A stretch of DNA of 64,000 bases from Heterocephalus glaber. Taxonomy: Eukaryota > Chordata > Mammalia > Rodentia > Bathyergidae. Numbering within the stretch: position 1 is the stretch's first letter; every line of letters starts with the position of its first letter. The position numbers and the translations under genes were made by a program. Shown here in pieces: positions 1 through 14,567 of this stretch. The stretch is taken from positions 3,938,280 to 4,002,279 of the forward strand of contig NW_004624795.1 in NCBI RefSeq assembly GCF_000247695.1, in the 5' to 3' direction. Below the pieces are notes generated by a model that was not told where the DNA came from, ran no database searches, and saw only the letters and a program-made list of their open reading frames with translations.

Positions 1-454
1 TGTTTCAGCTCTAGGTTCTCCCTCCTCTCAAACCACACGACCACTGTCAAGCAAACAACTGACCGGGAAGCGAGTGTGCACGGCCTGATCACAACCTGGT
101 ACATTCTGTGAGCCTGGCTTCCCGCCAGCCTGACCTGAAATCCTTTAGGGACTGAGCACAGACTCAGCATTAAAGAGACCTGCAAGGGTCCCAGCCAACG
201 CTCATTAACTGGCATCTTGGACACGATGAGCTCCGAGACCCTCGGTTTCCCCATTTGTAAAGTGGGACAGGAAGCTGGTAACGCCCGGAAGAGTGAAATT
301 TGGTTGGGGTACAACTCTGTGTCGCTGAGGGTGCATCTGGCAGGCTCAGACTCACGGGCAGTGTTTACCAGGTGACTGATACCTATGGCGTTCAAGTGCC
401 AGGCAAGGCTGGCCCAAGCAGAGGCCTGAGAGTGGGCGGGGCCCTTGGCACTTA

Positions 455-928
<474 letters not shown>

Positions 929-954
929 GATTGATGTCGACTAAGGACTCGCGA

Positions 955-1150
955 TCGCCACTGCAATTCCACTACACCAGTTCCAGCTATTACTGCTCTA
1001 ATGCTTTCACTGCTTTCACTCCATTGGCTGATCATCCGACTCGGCCCGGTCACTTCAAATTTCTATTGGCCCTGCCTCCCGTCAGTCAACTGTACGGGGT
1101 AGTTTGGTTGAGAGGCCAAAACGGAGTGGGGAAACCGGAAAGTGAAAAGT
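955..1150 (-). promoter_or_regulatory. PSMB3 core promoter region with two CCAAT boxes and an IRF/ETS-like element
   Basis: Read on the minus strand, two CCAAT boxes lie upstream of the PSMB3 start codon (complements of ATTGG at 1023-1027 and 1065-1069), about 95 and 140 bases from the ATG. No TATA box is visible, as expected for a housekeeping proteasome gene. Further out, 1131-1149 reads GAAACCGGAAAGTGAAAAG on the plus strand, combining GAAA-type IRF half-sites with a GGAA ETS core. The transcription start is inferred at about 960-1000 and not shown by sequence. Confidence 0.6.
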
Positions 1151-1799
1151 CACTGTGAGCGCGGAAGAGCCTGGAGTCGGGTGCATGCCGGGATCGCGGC
1201 GGACCTGGAGTCAGGGCGACGCGCTGGGGACGGGGCCGGCACGCACGTGGGCGGGCGAAGCCGGGCTGGGGGCCAAGGCCCTGGCTGAGGGGCCGCAGTG
1301 GCGCTAATCTACTCGCTCCCCTGGGCTTATTACTCATACTCCTTGCTTCATTCATTCCAGAAAGGCGTAGGGCTCCGAGAGCCGGGCGTTGTCGAGGCTC
1401 GGTTATTCGCTTGGCCGGGACAGTGCCTGGTCTCTGGGAGGCGCCCATAAGTGAAACTGGACGGTGCTGCGAGGGGGAGGCGAGAGCGTCGCGGGTGTCC
1501 TGTAGCTTCAAGGCTCCAGCTGAAAAGGGGAGGCGAGGGGTGGTTCTGCTTTGGGGGACCCCCTTCAAGTCGACTTAATGTAGCCCCGAGTTTCAGATCA
1601 CCCTACAAAACGTTCCCGCCTCTCCACATCCAGGATGCATCCTGAGGATAGGGGGCGCAGACTCCTTGCAGCCCGCGCCCGGGTCCTGTGCTTAGTCTGA
1701 TTTCTTTCGCCCGGTTTCGAAGCTGCACAGTCCCTACCCCGAGCCATGCTGGCCTCGCTCCCATTGACTCGGCTGTCTGCCACCCCAGCAGTCACCGCG
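1151..1799. other. GC-rich spacer between PSMB3 promoter and tRNA gene
   Basis: About 650 bases rich in CpG that continue the PSMB3 promoter island up to the tRNA gene. I see no coding exon with splice signals and no recognisable repeat; open frames here are composition artefacts. Confidence 0.5.
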
Positions 1800-1805
1800 G
1801 TCTCT

Positions 1806-1856
<51 letters not shown>

Positions 1857-1873
1857 GAGCCCACCCAGGGACG
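1800..1873 (+). tRNA. tRNA-Asn(GTT)
   Basis: A 74-base cloverleaf. The acceptor 5' strand GTCTCTG pairs with CAGGGAC at the 3' end, leaving discriminator G. The D-arm carries the A box TGGCGCAATCGG, the anticodon loop CTGTTAA holds GTT at 1834-1836, and the T-arm carries the B box GGTTCGAGCCC. There is no intron and CCA is not encoded. A run of seven T starts six bases downstream and would stop RNA polymerase III. Every arm pairs as expected, so this is a functional-looking gene and not an ID SINE, whose A-rich tail is missing. It decodes AAC and AAU. Confidence 0.97.
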
Positions 1874-1878
1874 CTCTG

Positions 1879-1885
1879 TTTTTTT
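1879..1885 (+). terminator. RNA polymerase III terminator of tRNA-Asn
   Basis: Seven consecutive T on the coding strand, six bases past the tRNA end, the standard Pol III stop. Confidence 0.85.
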
Positions 1886-3600
1886 CCAGGGGATCGGGTC
1901 TGTTTTTAAATCACAATCACTCAGCAGCCACATTTTATAGTAAAATGGTAAGGGCAACATTTTTTCTACTGCAAATCAGGTGATTGTGATTGGAAATCCG
2001 TTGTCAAGGATGTGATCATTTCTCCCGCATGTCACCGCACTATTCTCCTCGGGAGCTGAATTCCAAAACCAAGGACTGAGGTGTTTGTTTCCCGATACAT
2101 TTTTCATCGGATTAAGAATGAATTTGCAGTGGAGGCTGGATAGTTCTCCATTGTCTATCTCTGGATGTTACAGACTCGAAATGTTACATCTGGAAGGAAG
2201 GAAAGTAAGGAGAGTGAGAGACAGATGAAGGATGTAGATAAAGGTGAGAGGAGGGACCGAGCTGTGATTCACAGAAAAAGAAAAAGTGAACGCGGCACAG
2301 AAATGGGCAGGGGGCGGGAGAAGACCCCGAGAAAATGGGATGGGATGGGAAATGACTGCCTAAAGGTGCCAGAAGAGGAAACCAGCAAAACAATAGATAC
2401 ACATTCCGAGGCGCTGGGAGGAGGACGGAGACAAGGGGAGACTGACAAAGGACATTATCTGGGGAGACAGGAAAGCTGTAAAGGACACCGAAGCAAAGGT
2501 CTCAGGAAAGCATCTTGTCACCATTTTTTAAAGGATCTTATCCAAATGCTAGCCTTCAGTTTGTGGTGGAAAAAACCAAACCAAACCAAAACAAAAAACA
2601 ACTGCCTAGATTTCCCAGGTCTAGCCCTTTGGGACCACTAACCCGTGACACACAGTGACTGTGATGAATAGCTGTCAGCTAGAAAACCGGTTTCTTCCGG
2701 TGTCTGCAGAAGCGTGGTCCAGTGGTCCAGGGTGCCTTCGTGGAGAAGCCACACAGGACTCAGAATCAGTGCTCTGCCAGCCTCCAGGGAGGCCTCTTCT
2801 GGAGTTCCCTCCGATGCTCACCGTGTCACATGCCATTGGGACAAGCCTGGGGGCCTTCATCTGCCGGGGCCCAGCACAATGTGTGACACTGGCAGATCGC
2901 AGGGTTCATAGAATAAAAACTGGGAAAACAGGGAACTTCAGTTGTGGGAAGAGCCAAGTCCAAGATCCTGATACCCCAGAAAGGCCTGGGACCCGAGGCC
3001 AGTCATCCCGGGGAAAATTAAATCAGTTTTAGTGGGTAGCAGGGCTTCACCATGCTCCTCTCCAGAGCGTTGCTCATGACTGTCCCTTATTAAGTGTCTG
3101 GGGAATAAGTGAGCGGTGCCCACCCTCCTTGCTTAGCCTGGTGGCCTGCAGAGGCAGTCCTCCAGGATTAATCAGCAGACACAGCCCTTTCCTCCAGCTC
3201 CAGTGGGTCCTCCCCAGTGCCTGTGTGATTGCGGGTGGGCCCAAGACAGGTTTGGAGAGGCAGACTGGGAATCCCCGTCGCGCTCCCCTTCGCACTGAGT
3301 AGATGCCCGAGTCTTCCCTGGCAAAGTCCAGAATGCTGACTGCAAGCCTGCCCGGGGACAGTGGGCGTGTCCACGCCAAAGGCCCTCTGTCCACGAGAGC
3401 CCTTGTCCCGGTGCAGCGACCAGAGAGCAGGTGACCGCGCGCTCCCGAGGACTTTCCCGCGGGTTGGGGACCACTCGCTCCGGGCAGGAATCAGGTCCCC
3501 CGGCCTCTCAAGCGGAGGCACTCGCCAGCCAGCCTGATCGAGCAAGGCTTCGGCCTGGGGATCCAGAGAGGAGACCCGAGTCTTAAGTCGGGCCAACCCC
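1886..3600. other. Intergenic DNA without recognised gene
   Basis: No gene, SINE or tRNA recognised. Around 2160-2400 there is a purine-rich stretch (GGAAGG, GAGAGAC, AGAAAAAG runs) on the plus strand that keeps a 158-codon frame open by composition. Old, unrecognisable repeats may be present. Confidence 0.5.
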
Positions 3601-5400
3601 TGCAGGGCGCTCCACGGCGCGAGCTCTTAGGCGGACAGTCATGGTGGCCGTCCCTAGTGCCTCAGCACCTGAATGAGGGGATCGACCGTTCTCACCGAGA
3701 CCCGCGGTCACCGCCGCAGCAGCATCGATTCGCTCCCGGGCGCCGGCTCCCCGTCCCCAGGCGGGTCCCGGCCCTCGGACCAGAGCCTCCAGGACCGAGC
3801 GCGGCGCCCGGCGGAGGCGGAGACGGGGGCGCAAAGTGGGAGAACCGGCGCTAGGCCAGGAAAGCGCGGGCCGCTGTCCGCATCTCCCTGTCCCGTCGGG
3901 GCCCTCGATCCCGCCGGTTACGGCAGCCCCTCTGGGTCTCCAGCCGAGGTCCCCGCCCCGGGACCCCACCCCAAACTCCACCCGGGAGGCCTTGCGCTGC
4001 GTTTCCGATCCCGCCCCGTGCTCGCGACCGCAGGTCGTGGTTTATGGAGAGTCCGCCGGAGTGGACGGAAAACACCTGCACGTGTGGCTGCAGGCGCCGC
4101 GTCCCCACGGAGGCGCCCTTTGGGGAGGCCGAGGCGGGGAGGCTCCGAGCCCCATTTCCGCCCCGTCCTCATTCACCATTTTCCAGGCGCCCCATTTTCC
4201 AGCTAGGGTGGGGATCGCAGGGTCCGTGGGGGGACGCGTTTGGGGGGGGGGGGCTCGTCTCACAGCATCACCGGACAGGATTCCCTCTACCCTCCAGGTC
4301 CGGGGAGGGGGGCGTCTGGGAAAGAGGGGTCTCGTCCTGATTTGGGGGCCCCGGGCCCAGCGAAGGGAGCCGCGCGCTGGCCTCTCCCCCTTTTCTGCTT
4401 CTCGCAGCAAACACCCTGAAGGAATGAGGTCACGTGGGTGAGGAGTGGGCGGGACTACTCTTGTCTGGAGGAAAAAAGCCATTTTGTGCCCCCACGCCGG
4501 GCTCTCCTCCCCCGTCCCCTCCCCGCCCCTCTCTCCCTCCCACCCCTCGGCGCTCGCAAACTCCTTTCTGGCCGCGGGCTTCTCCCCTCCCGCGCCCTGC
4601 GAGCGACGCGGCCGCGGCCCCCTCCCCTCCCTCCCTCCCTCCCATCCCCCTCCCCGGGACCCGCCGGACCCCGATCCCAGGTAAGGGAACCCGCGCGCGT
4701 CCTTCCCGGCTCCCGCCGCCGGCCGGCCTGGACGGAGACACCCGGCCCGATCCGCCCTTCTCCCGAGCCCGCGGGAGCCCAGCCCGGGCCGCGCCCGCCC
4801 CCCGCGCCCCCGGCCCGCGCCTTCCTTTCTCCCCTCTTTCTGTCCCTTTCCCTCTCCTCCCTTCCAAGATGGCCGAAGCGGATTCCCCCTCTCCGCGGAT
4901 CCGCGTCGCCCTCGACCACCTCCTCTTTGTGCGGCAGCCCCCGGGTAGACCCCGGCGTCCGAGGCGGCGAGGGGGAGGGTCCCGGGCGTCCCCGAGAACT
5001 CCGGGGACACGCTGGGGGAGGCCCTCGGCCCTCCGCGTCTCCCCACGAGCCCGCGCGCCCCCTGGCTCCAGCCGATGACCCCAAAAGGTCTGGGCAGGGG
5101 GCGCCTCTCCCGCGGCCACCGGGCCGCTGCGGACGCTCGCGAACTTGCGGCCGGGAGCCAGGGGACCGGGCTTTCCGGGGCCCGCGAGGTCGGGGGAGGG
5201 CGCCCTTCCCTCCCGGGGTCCCCTCCTCGGGACACCTCCCCCAGCGTTCCCCTTCCCGGGTCCCTGTGCAGGACGCCCCCCCCCCGCCGGGCCGAAAGTT
5301 TGGCTCCGGGGGAGGAGGCGCGGGGCAGCGAGTCGCTGGGGGTCCTGATCCTTGACCCGGACTCCCAGGGAAGCCAGGTGCAGGGGGAGAGTGGAAGTGG
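3600..5400 (+). promoter_or_regulatory. PCGF2: CpG island with probable PCGF2 promoter and non-coding first exon
   Basis: Very CpG-rich throughout. A CACGTG E-box lies at 4431-4436, a YY1-type GCCATTTTG at 4478-4486, and a strong splice donor CCCAG|GTAAGG with the exon edge at 4680. This supports a non-coding first exon of PCGF2 beginning about 4490-4600 and ending at 4680; its start is inferred. A second YY1-type site, AAGATGGCCG, is at 4866-4875. A possible alternative 5' exon begins after CCCTCTCAG near 5482 but is unsupported. The long open frames on both strands here are GC artefacts. Confidence 0.65.
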
Positions 5401-6270
5401 GGAGATTACTGCGCTGTTTCCCCTCACCAGCGGGGAATCAGGGAGAGTCTAATGAACTGTCTGTCCCCTCCTTCCCTCTCAGGTCCCCCTGCTGCTACCC
5501 CCAGGGCCTGGACCCCAGACCCTCCGGCTCCGGCCGCCCCTTCCTTCTTTCTCCAGCCTCCCTCTGCCCGGAATTCCTCCCGTCTTGAAGGTGGGCTGGA
5601 GGCTCCGAGAGTGGGCCGATTTGCCTACAAATCTTTCAGAAGTGTTCCCGGGGCTCTCCTGGGGTCTTTGTCTCCCAGCGCCCCTGCTCCGCCCCCCACG
5701 CTGCCTCAGTCTCTCCGGGGCTCCTCTGGCTGGGGAGGGGCCTCGGCTCTGGGCTCTCACAGTTCTCGCTGTTCCTGAAACTCTGATTCCCCCTCCCTCC
5801 GCCTTGCCTGCGAGGTGTTAGTACCGCAGTACTTGGAGAGACTGTATAAAGCCCGCTCTGTTAGAGCTTTTGGGGGGGGAGGGTGTCCCAGGGGATCCCC
5901 TGGTTTGAGGTTGGGGCTTGAGGCCTTGGAAGCGTGTTTGGAAAGAGGCAGAAAACAGACGTCCGGATCCAGCCCAGTCGACTCTGGTACGGTTCAAGTT
6001 GAAGTCTTGGGCGGTGGGGAGGAAGGGGCACGCGGCTGCCCCGGCCTCCCAGAGAGATCTTGGTTGATGCAGCCGTTGTCATGGGAACGGAGAGACCTGA
6101 ACAGGAAGAGGTTGCATCTTTGTGCTGGTCAGCTCGGCCCAGAGGGGGTGGCAGCTGAGCTGCCTTTGTTGCCGGAAGACGAAGGTTCTAATTTACCCTG
6201 GGAGGACCCGGGACACAAAAGGATGGTGTGTGCCACGCTGGTTTCAAGCAGCGATGTCAGCGTGGGCTGG

Positions 6271-6312
6271 GTGTGTGTGTGTGTGTGTGTGTGTGCGTGC
6301 GCGCACGCGTGT
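6271..6312. repeat. (GT)n/(GC)n alternating microsatellite
   Basis: About 24 bases of pure GT dinucleotide followed by GCGTGCGCGCACGCGTG, all alternating purine and pyrimidine, lying in the PCGF2 5' intron. Such tracts can adopt Z-DNA and vary in length. Confidence 0.9.
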
Positions 6313-6564
6313 TGGTTTAGAGTGTGAGAGGGAGGGGGTGTGTCTGGCCATTTGTTGCTCTGTGTGTATGTTTTGGGGTTTTGTCTTTGATCTTAGGCTA
6401 CTGAGAGATGGAAAAGCCAGGATCGGGTAGATAGAATAAGCCCAGTTTCAGGAAGCACGAGGCCTTTTCCCACAGATACTTTTTGTTTTATTTTGTTTTG
6501 TTTTTGGTGGGGAACACAGACAAGGAAGCAGAGCCCTGTGCCAGTGTCACTGATTAGAGAAAAG

Positions 6565-6742
6565 CCTAGCATGGTCATCCCAGCACCCTGGGAGGCTGAG
6601 GCAGGAGGATCATAAGTTTGAGCCTAGCCTGGGCAACTTAGTGATTTAGTGAGAGTCTGTCTCAAAATACAAAATAAAAAGGGGGCTGGGGATGTAGCTC
6701 AATGGGAAGGCCCTGGATTCAATCCCTAGTAGTGAGGAAAAA
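6565..6742 (+). repeat. B1-ID dimeric SINE
   Basis: A B1-like left half (CCCTGGGAGGCTGAGGCAGG, 6587 onward), an A-rich linker, then an ID-like right half with GGGATGTAGCTCA and ending AATCCCTAGTA. It lies in the PCGF2 5' intron. Confidence 0.85.
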
Positions 6743-7502
6743 AGATCAGAGAAAATAGAGTTGAGAGTCACAGTGTCCCAGGGCAAGCCCCACATCTTGG
6801 AACAGATGGAACTCCCTGTGGTTTACACAGTTGGGCCCACAAAGCTGGGAGAGGTTCAGAGCAGGGCCTGAACTGCGACGCCCTCCTCTCTTCCTTCTTC
6901 AAGGCTCAGTGGGTGCCGAGGGTCCTGTTGTGGCCAGACTGGGACCCCCTTCCCGGGAGGGCCCCTGTGTGGTCTTCCTCCAGGCCGGGTAGCCACCCAC
7001 TGCCTGATGGGGTTAGGCGGCCGTGGGGAGCCCCGCCCCAGCAGGAGGCAGGCAGAGTCTTGTCCCAGGACCACACTGCCTTGCTGTGTGGCTTCAGACA
7101 AGTCGCGCTTTCTAAGATCGCATCCACCTCTGCTAGGGAGACATCTAAGTGTGACCTTGAGTGCCTCCTGCAAGACCTGGAGACTCACAGTTGAGTGGGG
7201 GACAGGCAGGGTGAGGTGCAGTAGTTGGTGTCCAGGCATCCAGGGGACGGGGACACTGACAGGAGAGGCCTCCCTGGGGACCCGTGGCCACGAGGAAGTG
7301 AGAGGTGTGGGAGCTCTGTTGGGCTGACCTGGAGGAGTGGTGAGGAAAGTCGGGGTTGGGGCAGAAGACACGGAGGGCCTGGACCCCGGCTGGGGCACAC
7401 GGTGTGCCAGTGCAGGGAGAGGTGGTGTCTAGAGCCCTGGCTGGACATCCTGCAGTGGGAACTGGCTTGTTAAATTCCCCCAGAGCCGTGCAGGGTGCCG
7501 CA

Positions 7503-7672
7503 GGCCTCATACCCCAGCATTCTTGGAGCCAAGGAAGGAGGAAGGAAAGTTCAAGCCTGGCTTGGGTGACTTCGGAGACCCTGTCCCAAAAACAAACAAA
7601 AAAAATAATTTTAAAAAGGGTTGAGGATGTAGCTCAGTGCAAAAACCCTGGATTCAACTGCCAGTACTCCTC
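7503..7672 (+). repeat. B1-ID dimeric SINE, diverged
   Basis: Degenerate B1 half followed by A-rich linker and GGATGTAGCTCAGTGCAAA, then TTCAACTGCCAGTACT. Same dimer type as at 6565, older. Boundaries approximate. Confidence 0.75.
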
Positions 7673-9333
7673 CCCCAAGAAAAGCACGCTTCACTTCCCT
7701 GGGCTCACTTCCAAATGGCACTGTCTGTGTTTTCTGGTTTTTGGGAGCTGTTTCTCCTACTCCCCCCCAGGTCCTCCCCAGTCCCATCCTGTCCCCTGCA
7801 GTGACGGCATCGGGACATCACTCCTCCTGCTCTGGCCCACTGCACAGCCACTGTGCCCCCTGGGGAGGACCTGGGCTGGGGCCCAGGAAGGTGGGGAGGC
7901 AAGCTCTGGGGAAGGGCTCCTGTTTACCGTGCTCTCAGGCACCTGCTGACAGGCCCTCCAGGTAACCATGGCAACCAGGTGAGAGGCCAATCAGTGCTTC
8001 CCCCACCCCCACCCCAGAGGTGGCCTTTGGAGGTCTCCTGGGATGGGAGGGGGAGCAGGAGGAGCAACACCACTCTTTCCTCCCTGGGCCCTGGATCCAG
8101 AGGGGCCTGGGGGTGGCCGATCTGAATTCTCCAGGGAAGGAGAGGGAGTGGGGTACAGCCATTTGCGGTGGGGACGCCTGTGTGTACCTAAGAGCGGTAT
8201 GAATGAGGCGGCCAAGGCGGGGTGGAGCCTCGTGCTTGTGTGCAGGCGTGTTCATGTGTGTATACAGGCAAGAGAGAGGTGTGCAAAGGCTGGCTCTCGC
8301 AGCCTGGACCCCCGCCAGATGTCTTTCTGGCCATACATGTGTGTCCTGTGGACACATCTGGACCTGCAGGACACATGGCCACACTGAGTGTACGGCACGT
8401 CCACGTGCCATGGGGATTACACACACTCAAGAGACAGCCACTTGGAGTCTCTTCTGTTCTCTGGATGGTTGTAATAATATTTGGGCATCCTGCCAGGGAC
8501 TGGGTTGCTATGGAAACGGCCAAACAGTGGAGTAGCCAGCGGCCTTCTGCATAATTGTGCGGGGGACCCATGCAGGGAGGGCTGGCCAAGGCCACCCCAT
8601 GCAGGTCAGGAGCCCCCTCACCTGCAGGCCTCTGGGGCCAATAGGGTCCCCTCTGTCGCCCTGCACGCGGGTCTCTGTCCCATGTGTGCCCTTTGTGTCT
8701 CCTCACTCTCGTCTCTGGCCAGGTGCCCTGGGCCTCTGTTGCTGCTTGGGGCCTGGCCAGGCCCATCCTGGGGTCTCTATAGAAACTGCTGATCCTGGCT
8801 GCGAATTTCACATCCTCGAAAACTCAGTGTCCTGGCTTTAGAAATCTTTCTGGAGAAGAGAGCAGGGTGTGAGCGAGTTGTAAAGGAACTGCAGGGGCTT
8901 GGCCACCCTCCTGGGCCCCACCCCTGGGCTTCTACACTGGGAAAGAGGGAAGGTGGCCTGGCGAGTCTGGGCTCGGGCTGGATCTGTACCGGGATGGAGG
9001 GACCGCAGCACACCTGGGGCACCCCGGACTGACCTCCGGTCCCGCCAGCCCGGCCAGGTGCTCAGGCAAGCATTGGCAGGCAGCGGGGAGAGCCCGGGGA
9101 CAGGTAGCAGCAGTGTCCCCAGGGCGGGAGATGGTGACCGTGCCCACATGTGGAGTTCCTGTCTGCGCGCTGTCAGGCACAGGAGGAGGATTCCATGCCC
9201 AGGGCACTAGCAGTCATTTGCCCAGGCCCCTTGACTGCTGGGGCAGAGCTAGAGCTGAGTGTCCCAATCCAGGGCATGGACTGGGCATCCTCCATGTCCC
9301 ACCTGAGTGCCAGGCTTAGGCTGAACACACAGC

Positions 9334-9441
9334 CCAAGACAGGGTCTCATTATGTAGTTCAGGCTGGCCTTGTATTTATGGGGATCCTCCTGCCTCAGCC
9401 TCCTGAGTGCCAGGATTACAGATGTGCTCCCCTACACCTGA
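9334..9441 (-). repeat. B1 SINE
   Basis: Reverse B1: AGACAGGGTCTCATTATGTA at one end, CCTGCCTCAGCCTCC in the middle, then a diverged Pol III box. Intronic in PCGF2. Confidence 0.85.
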
Positions 9442-9467
9442 CTTTTGGTTGCTCAAATGTCACATGA

Positions 9468-12848
<3,381 letters not shown>

Positions 12849-14046
12849 GGAAGGGACCCTCCCTCCTTGGCAACCCCCTCTCTACTTCACTTTTTCTGGG
12901 CCCCTTTTTTCCACCACTTCTGCTCCCCGACTCTTCCCACCTTAGGGGTGGGAGGCGGGTTTTATAAATAAATCTATATATATATGTACATAGGAAAAAC
13001 CAAATATACATACTTATTTTCTATGGACCAACCAGATTAATTTAAATTCCACAAGAAACAACTGTATGTGTGTATGTATGTGTGGGATGCGGTGTTCATT
13101 TTGGGGGGGTCTTTGTAATGTGCTTTTTTTTTTTCTTTTTTTGTTTTTTTTGAGACAGAGTCTCGCTATGTAGCCCAGGCTGGTTTTGAACTCGTGGCAA
13201 TCCTGCCTCAGGCTCCCAGGTGCTGGGATTACAGGCATGCACCCCCCCCCACTTTCCTCTATCCTTTTTGGAGGTGCCTGGAGGTGGACATGAGGGAGCT
13301 CTGGGGGCTCCACAAAGCCCTAGCCCAGTTCCTGCTTCCCAGGGCAGATGGTGTGTCTGGGGCCCCCACCATCTCCCAGAGCTGTAGACCGAGCTTTCGG
13401 GGTGCTGCCCTGCCCTGCCCTGCCCCACATTGTTGAATGTGCAGAGAATCTCAAAGACAGTGCCTTTCCCAAGTGCAGTTTGTGCCCCCGTCCCAAGGAG
13501 CAGGCGGGCAGAGGACAAAGAGCCTCCCGCACCTCCTTACCCGCTGTTGACTGAGCAGATAGCTCTGCCCTTCCCGCTGCCCAGTGTGTGGCCTGTGCCT
13601 TGGTAATCTTGTGGAAGTGAAGGTCGAGGCCAAGCAGAGGCCCCAGCCCTGGGGCACCCGTGTGGCTTTAGCATTGTGGACCCCTTCACCCCCTGCGCCC
13701 TAGCCTGGCCAGGAACCTCCCTAGCAAGGTGGCGACAGCTCTTGGGGTGGAAGAGTGAGGAGCACAGGCCGAAGGCTTTGCCAAAGGCAGATGGCCTCCA
13801 CTCCACTCCTCTCCCAACCCCAGGTCTGGACAGTGACAGCCAACTGGAAGCACAAAGCCAGAACCCACCCTGAGTGGTGCCCCACCCACCTGACTTTCCC
13901 AGGTGTGGAGGGGACGCCAGAGGTCACAACCCGTGGGCTTGTCTGTGTTTGCTGCACCTTGTCTGTCTGAGGACCTGTGACTGTACCCTCCCCCGTGGAC
14001 GGACGTTTGTACCCGTGGCTTTGTAATAAATGCTGCATACTCTGGA
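12849..14046 (+). other. PCGF2: PCGF2 3' UTR
   Basis: Follows the TGA at 12846-12848. Two AATAAA signals are visible: a proximal one at 12967-12972 in an AT-rich patch, and a distal one at 14025-14030 about 20 bases before the likely cleavage site. A reverse B1 (13119-13244) is embedded, so the longer isoform carries a SINE and the shorter does not. Choice between signals cannot be read from sequence. Confidence 0.75.
13119..13244 (-). repeat. B1 SINE inside the PCGF2 3' UTR
   Basis: T-rich head, GAGACAGAGTCTCGCTATGT, GCCCAGGCTGG, TGCTGGGATTACAGGCATGC. Antisense relative to PCGF2. Confidence 0.88.
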
Positions 14047-14236
14047 GCCCGTCTTCTTTGGGGTAGAGGGAGGGGAGGGGAGGCGCTCCGGCCTGGGAGC
14101 AGCTGCCTCGGGTCCCTGGAGGACAGACCCTCCCTCTGAGCCAGGCCCCCTTGACGCCACACCAGCTGAAGGGAGGCTGCATGTTCGTCACACCAGTGAC
14201 CTCAGGGACACCACTCCACGTGGGCTTCATGGCTGA

Positions 14237-14242
14237 TTTATT
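14237..14242 (-). terminator. CISD3: Likely CISD3 polyadenylation signal
   Basis: AATAAA on the minus strand, about 330 bases past the CISD3 stop codon. It lies about 190 bases from the PCGF2 mRNA end, so the two genes converge without overlapping. Confidence 0.6.
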
Positions 14243-14243
14243 G

Positions 14244-14370
14244 ATTTTTCGGTTTTGTTTTTTGAGACAAGGTCTTGCTGTACATAGACCAGGCCTGCCT
14301 CCAGCTGGCGGCAGTCCACCTGCCTCAGCCTCCCGAGTGCTGGAGTGACAGGTGTGCTTGGGCTTGGCTG
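14244..14370 (-). repeat. B1 SINE in the CISD3 3' UTR
   Basis: TTTTGAGACAAGGTCTTGCT, then CTGCCTCAGCCTCCCGAG and GTGACAGGTGTGC. It has the same orientation as CISD3 and abuts the polyadenylation signal. Confidence 0.85.
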
Positions 14371-14567
14371 TTTCATGCCATTTTCCCCAGCACAGGCTGA
14401 ACCAGGTGCCCCAGTTACAGTGGAGACTTTCTTCACAAGCTGGACATGGGCACTTGAGACCTGCCGGACGGCCCATTCTTGGGATCGGCACCTGATTTCC
14501 TTCCCACAAAGGGGCAGCTGCTGGGCCTGAAGCCCAGGCCACCTGGGGCCAGGCAGTGGCCTGTGCC

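Noticed and set aside
2165..2641. 158-codon plus-strand frame downstream of the tRNA
   Set aside because: Purine-rich repetitive composition (Lys/Arg/Glu-rich), no recognisable domain, no conserved start or splice sites.
4042..5427. 461-codon open frame on the minus strand, plus several long plus-strand frames
   Set aside because: They lie in a CpG island where stop codons are rare. The peptides are low-complexity Gly/Arg/Pro and overlap each other on both strands.
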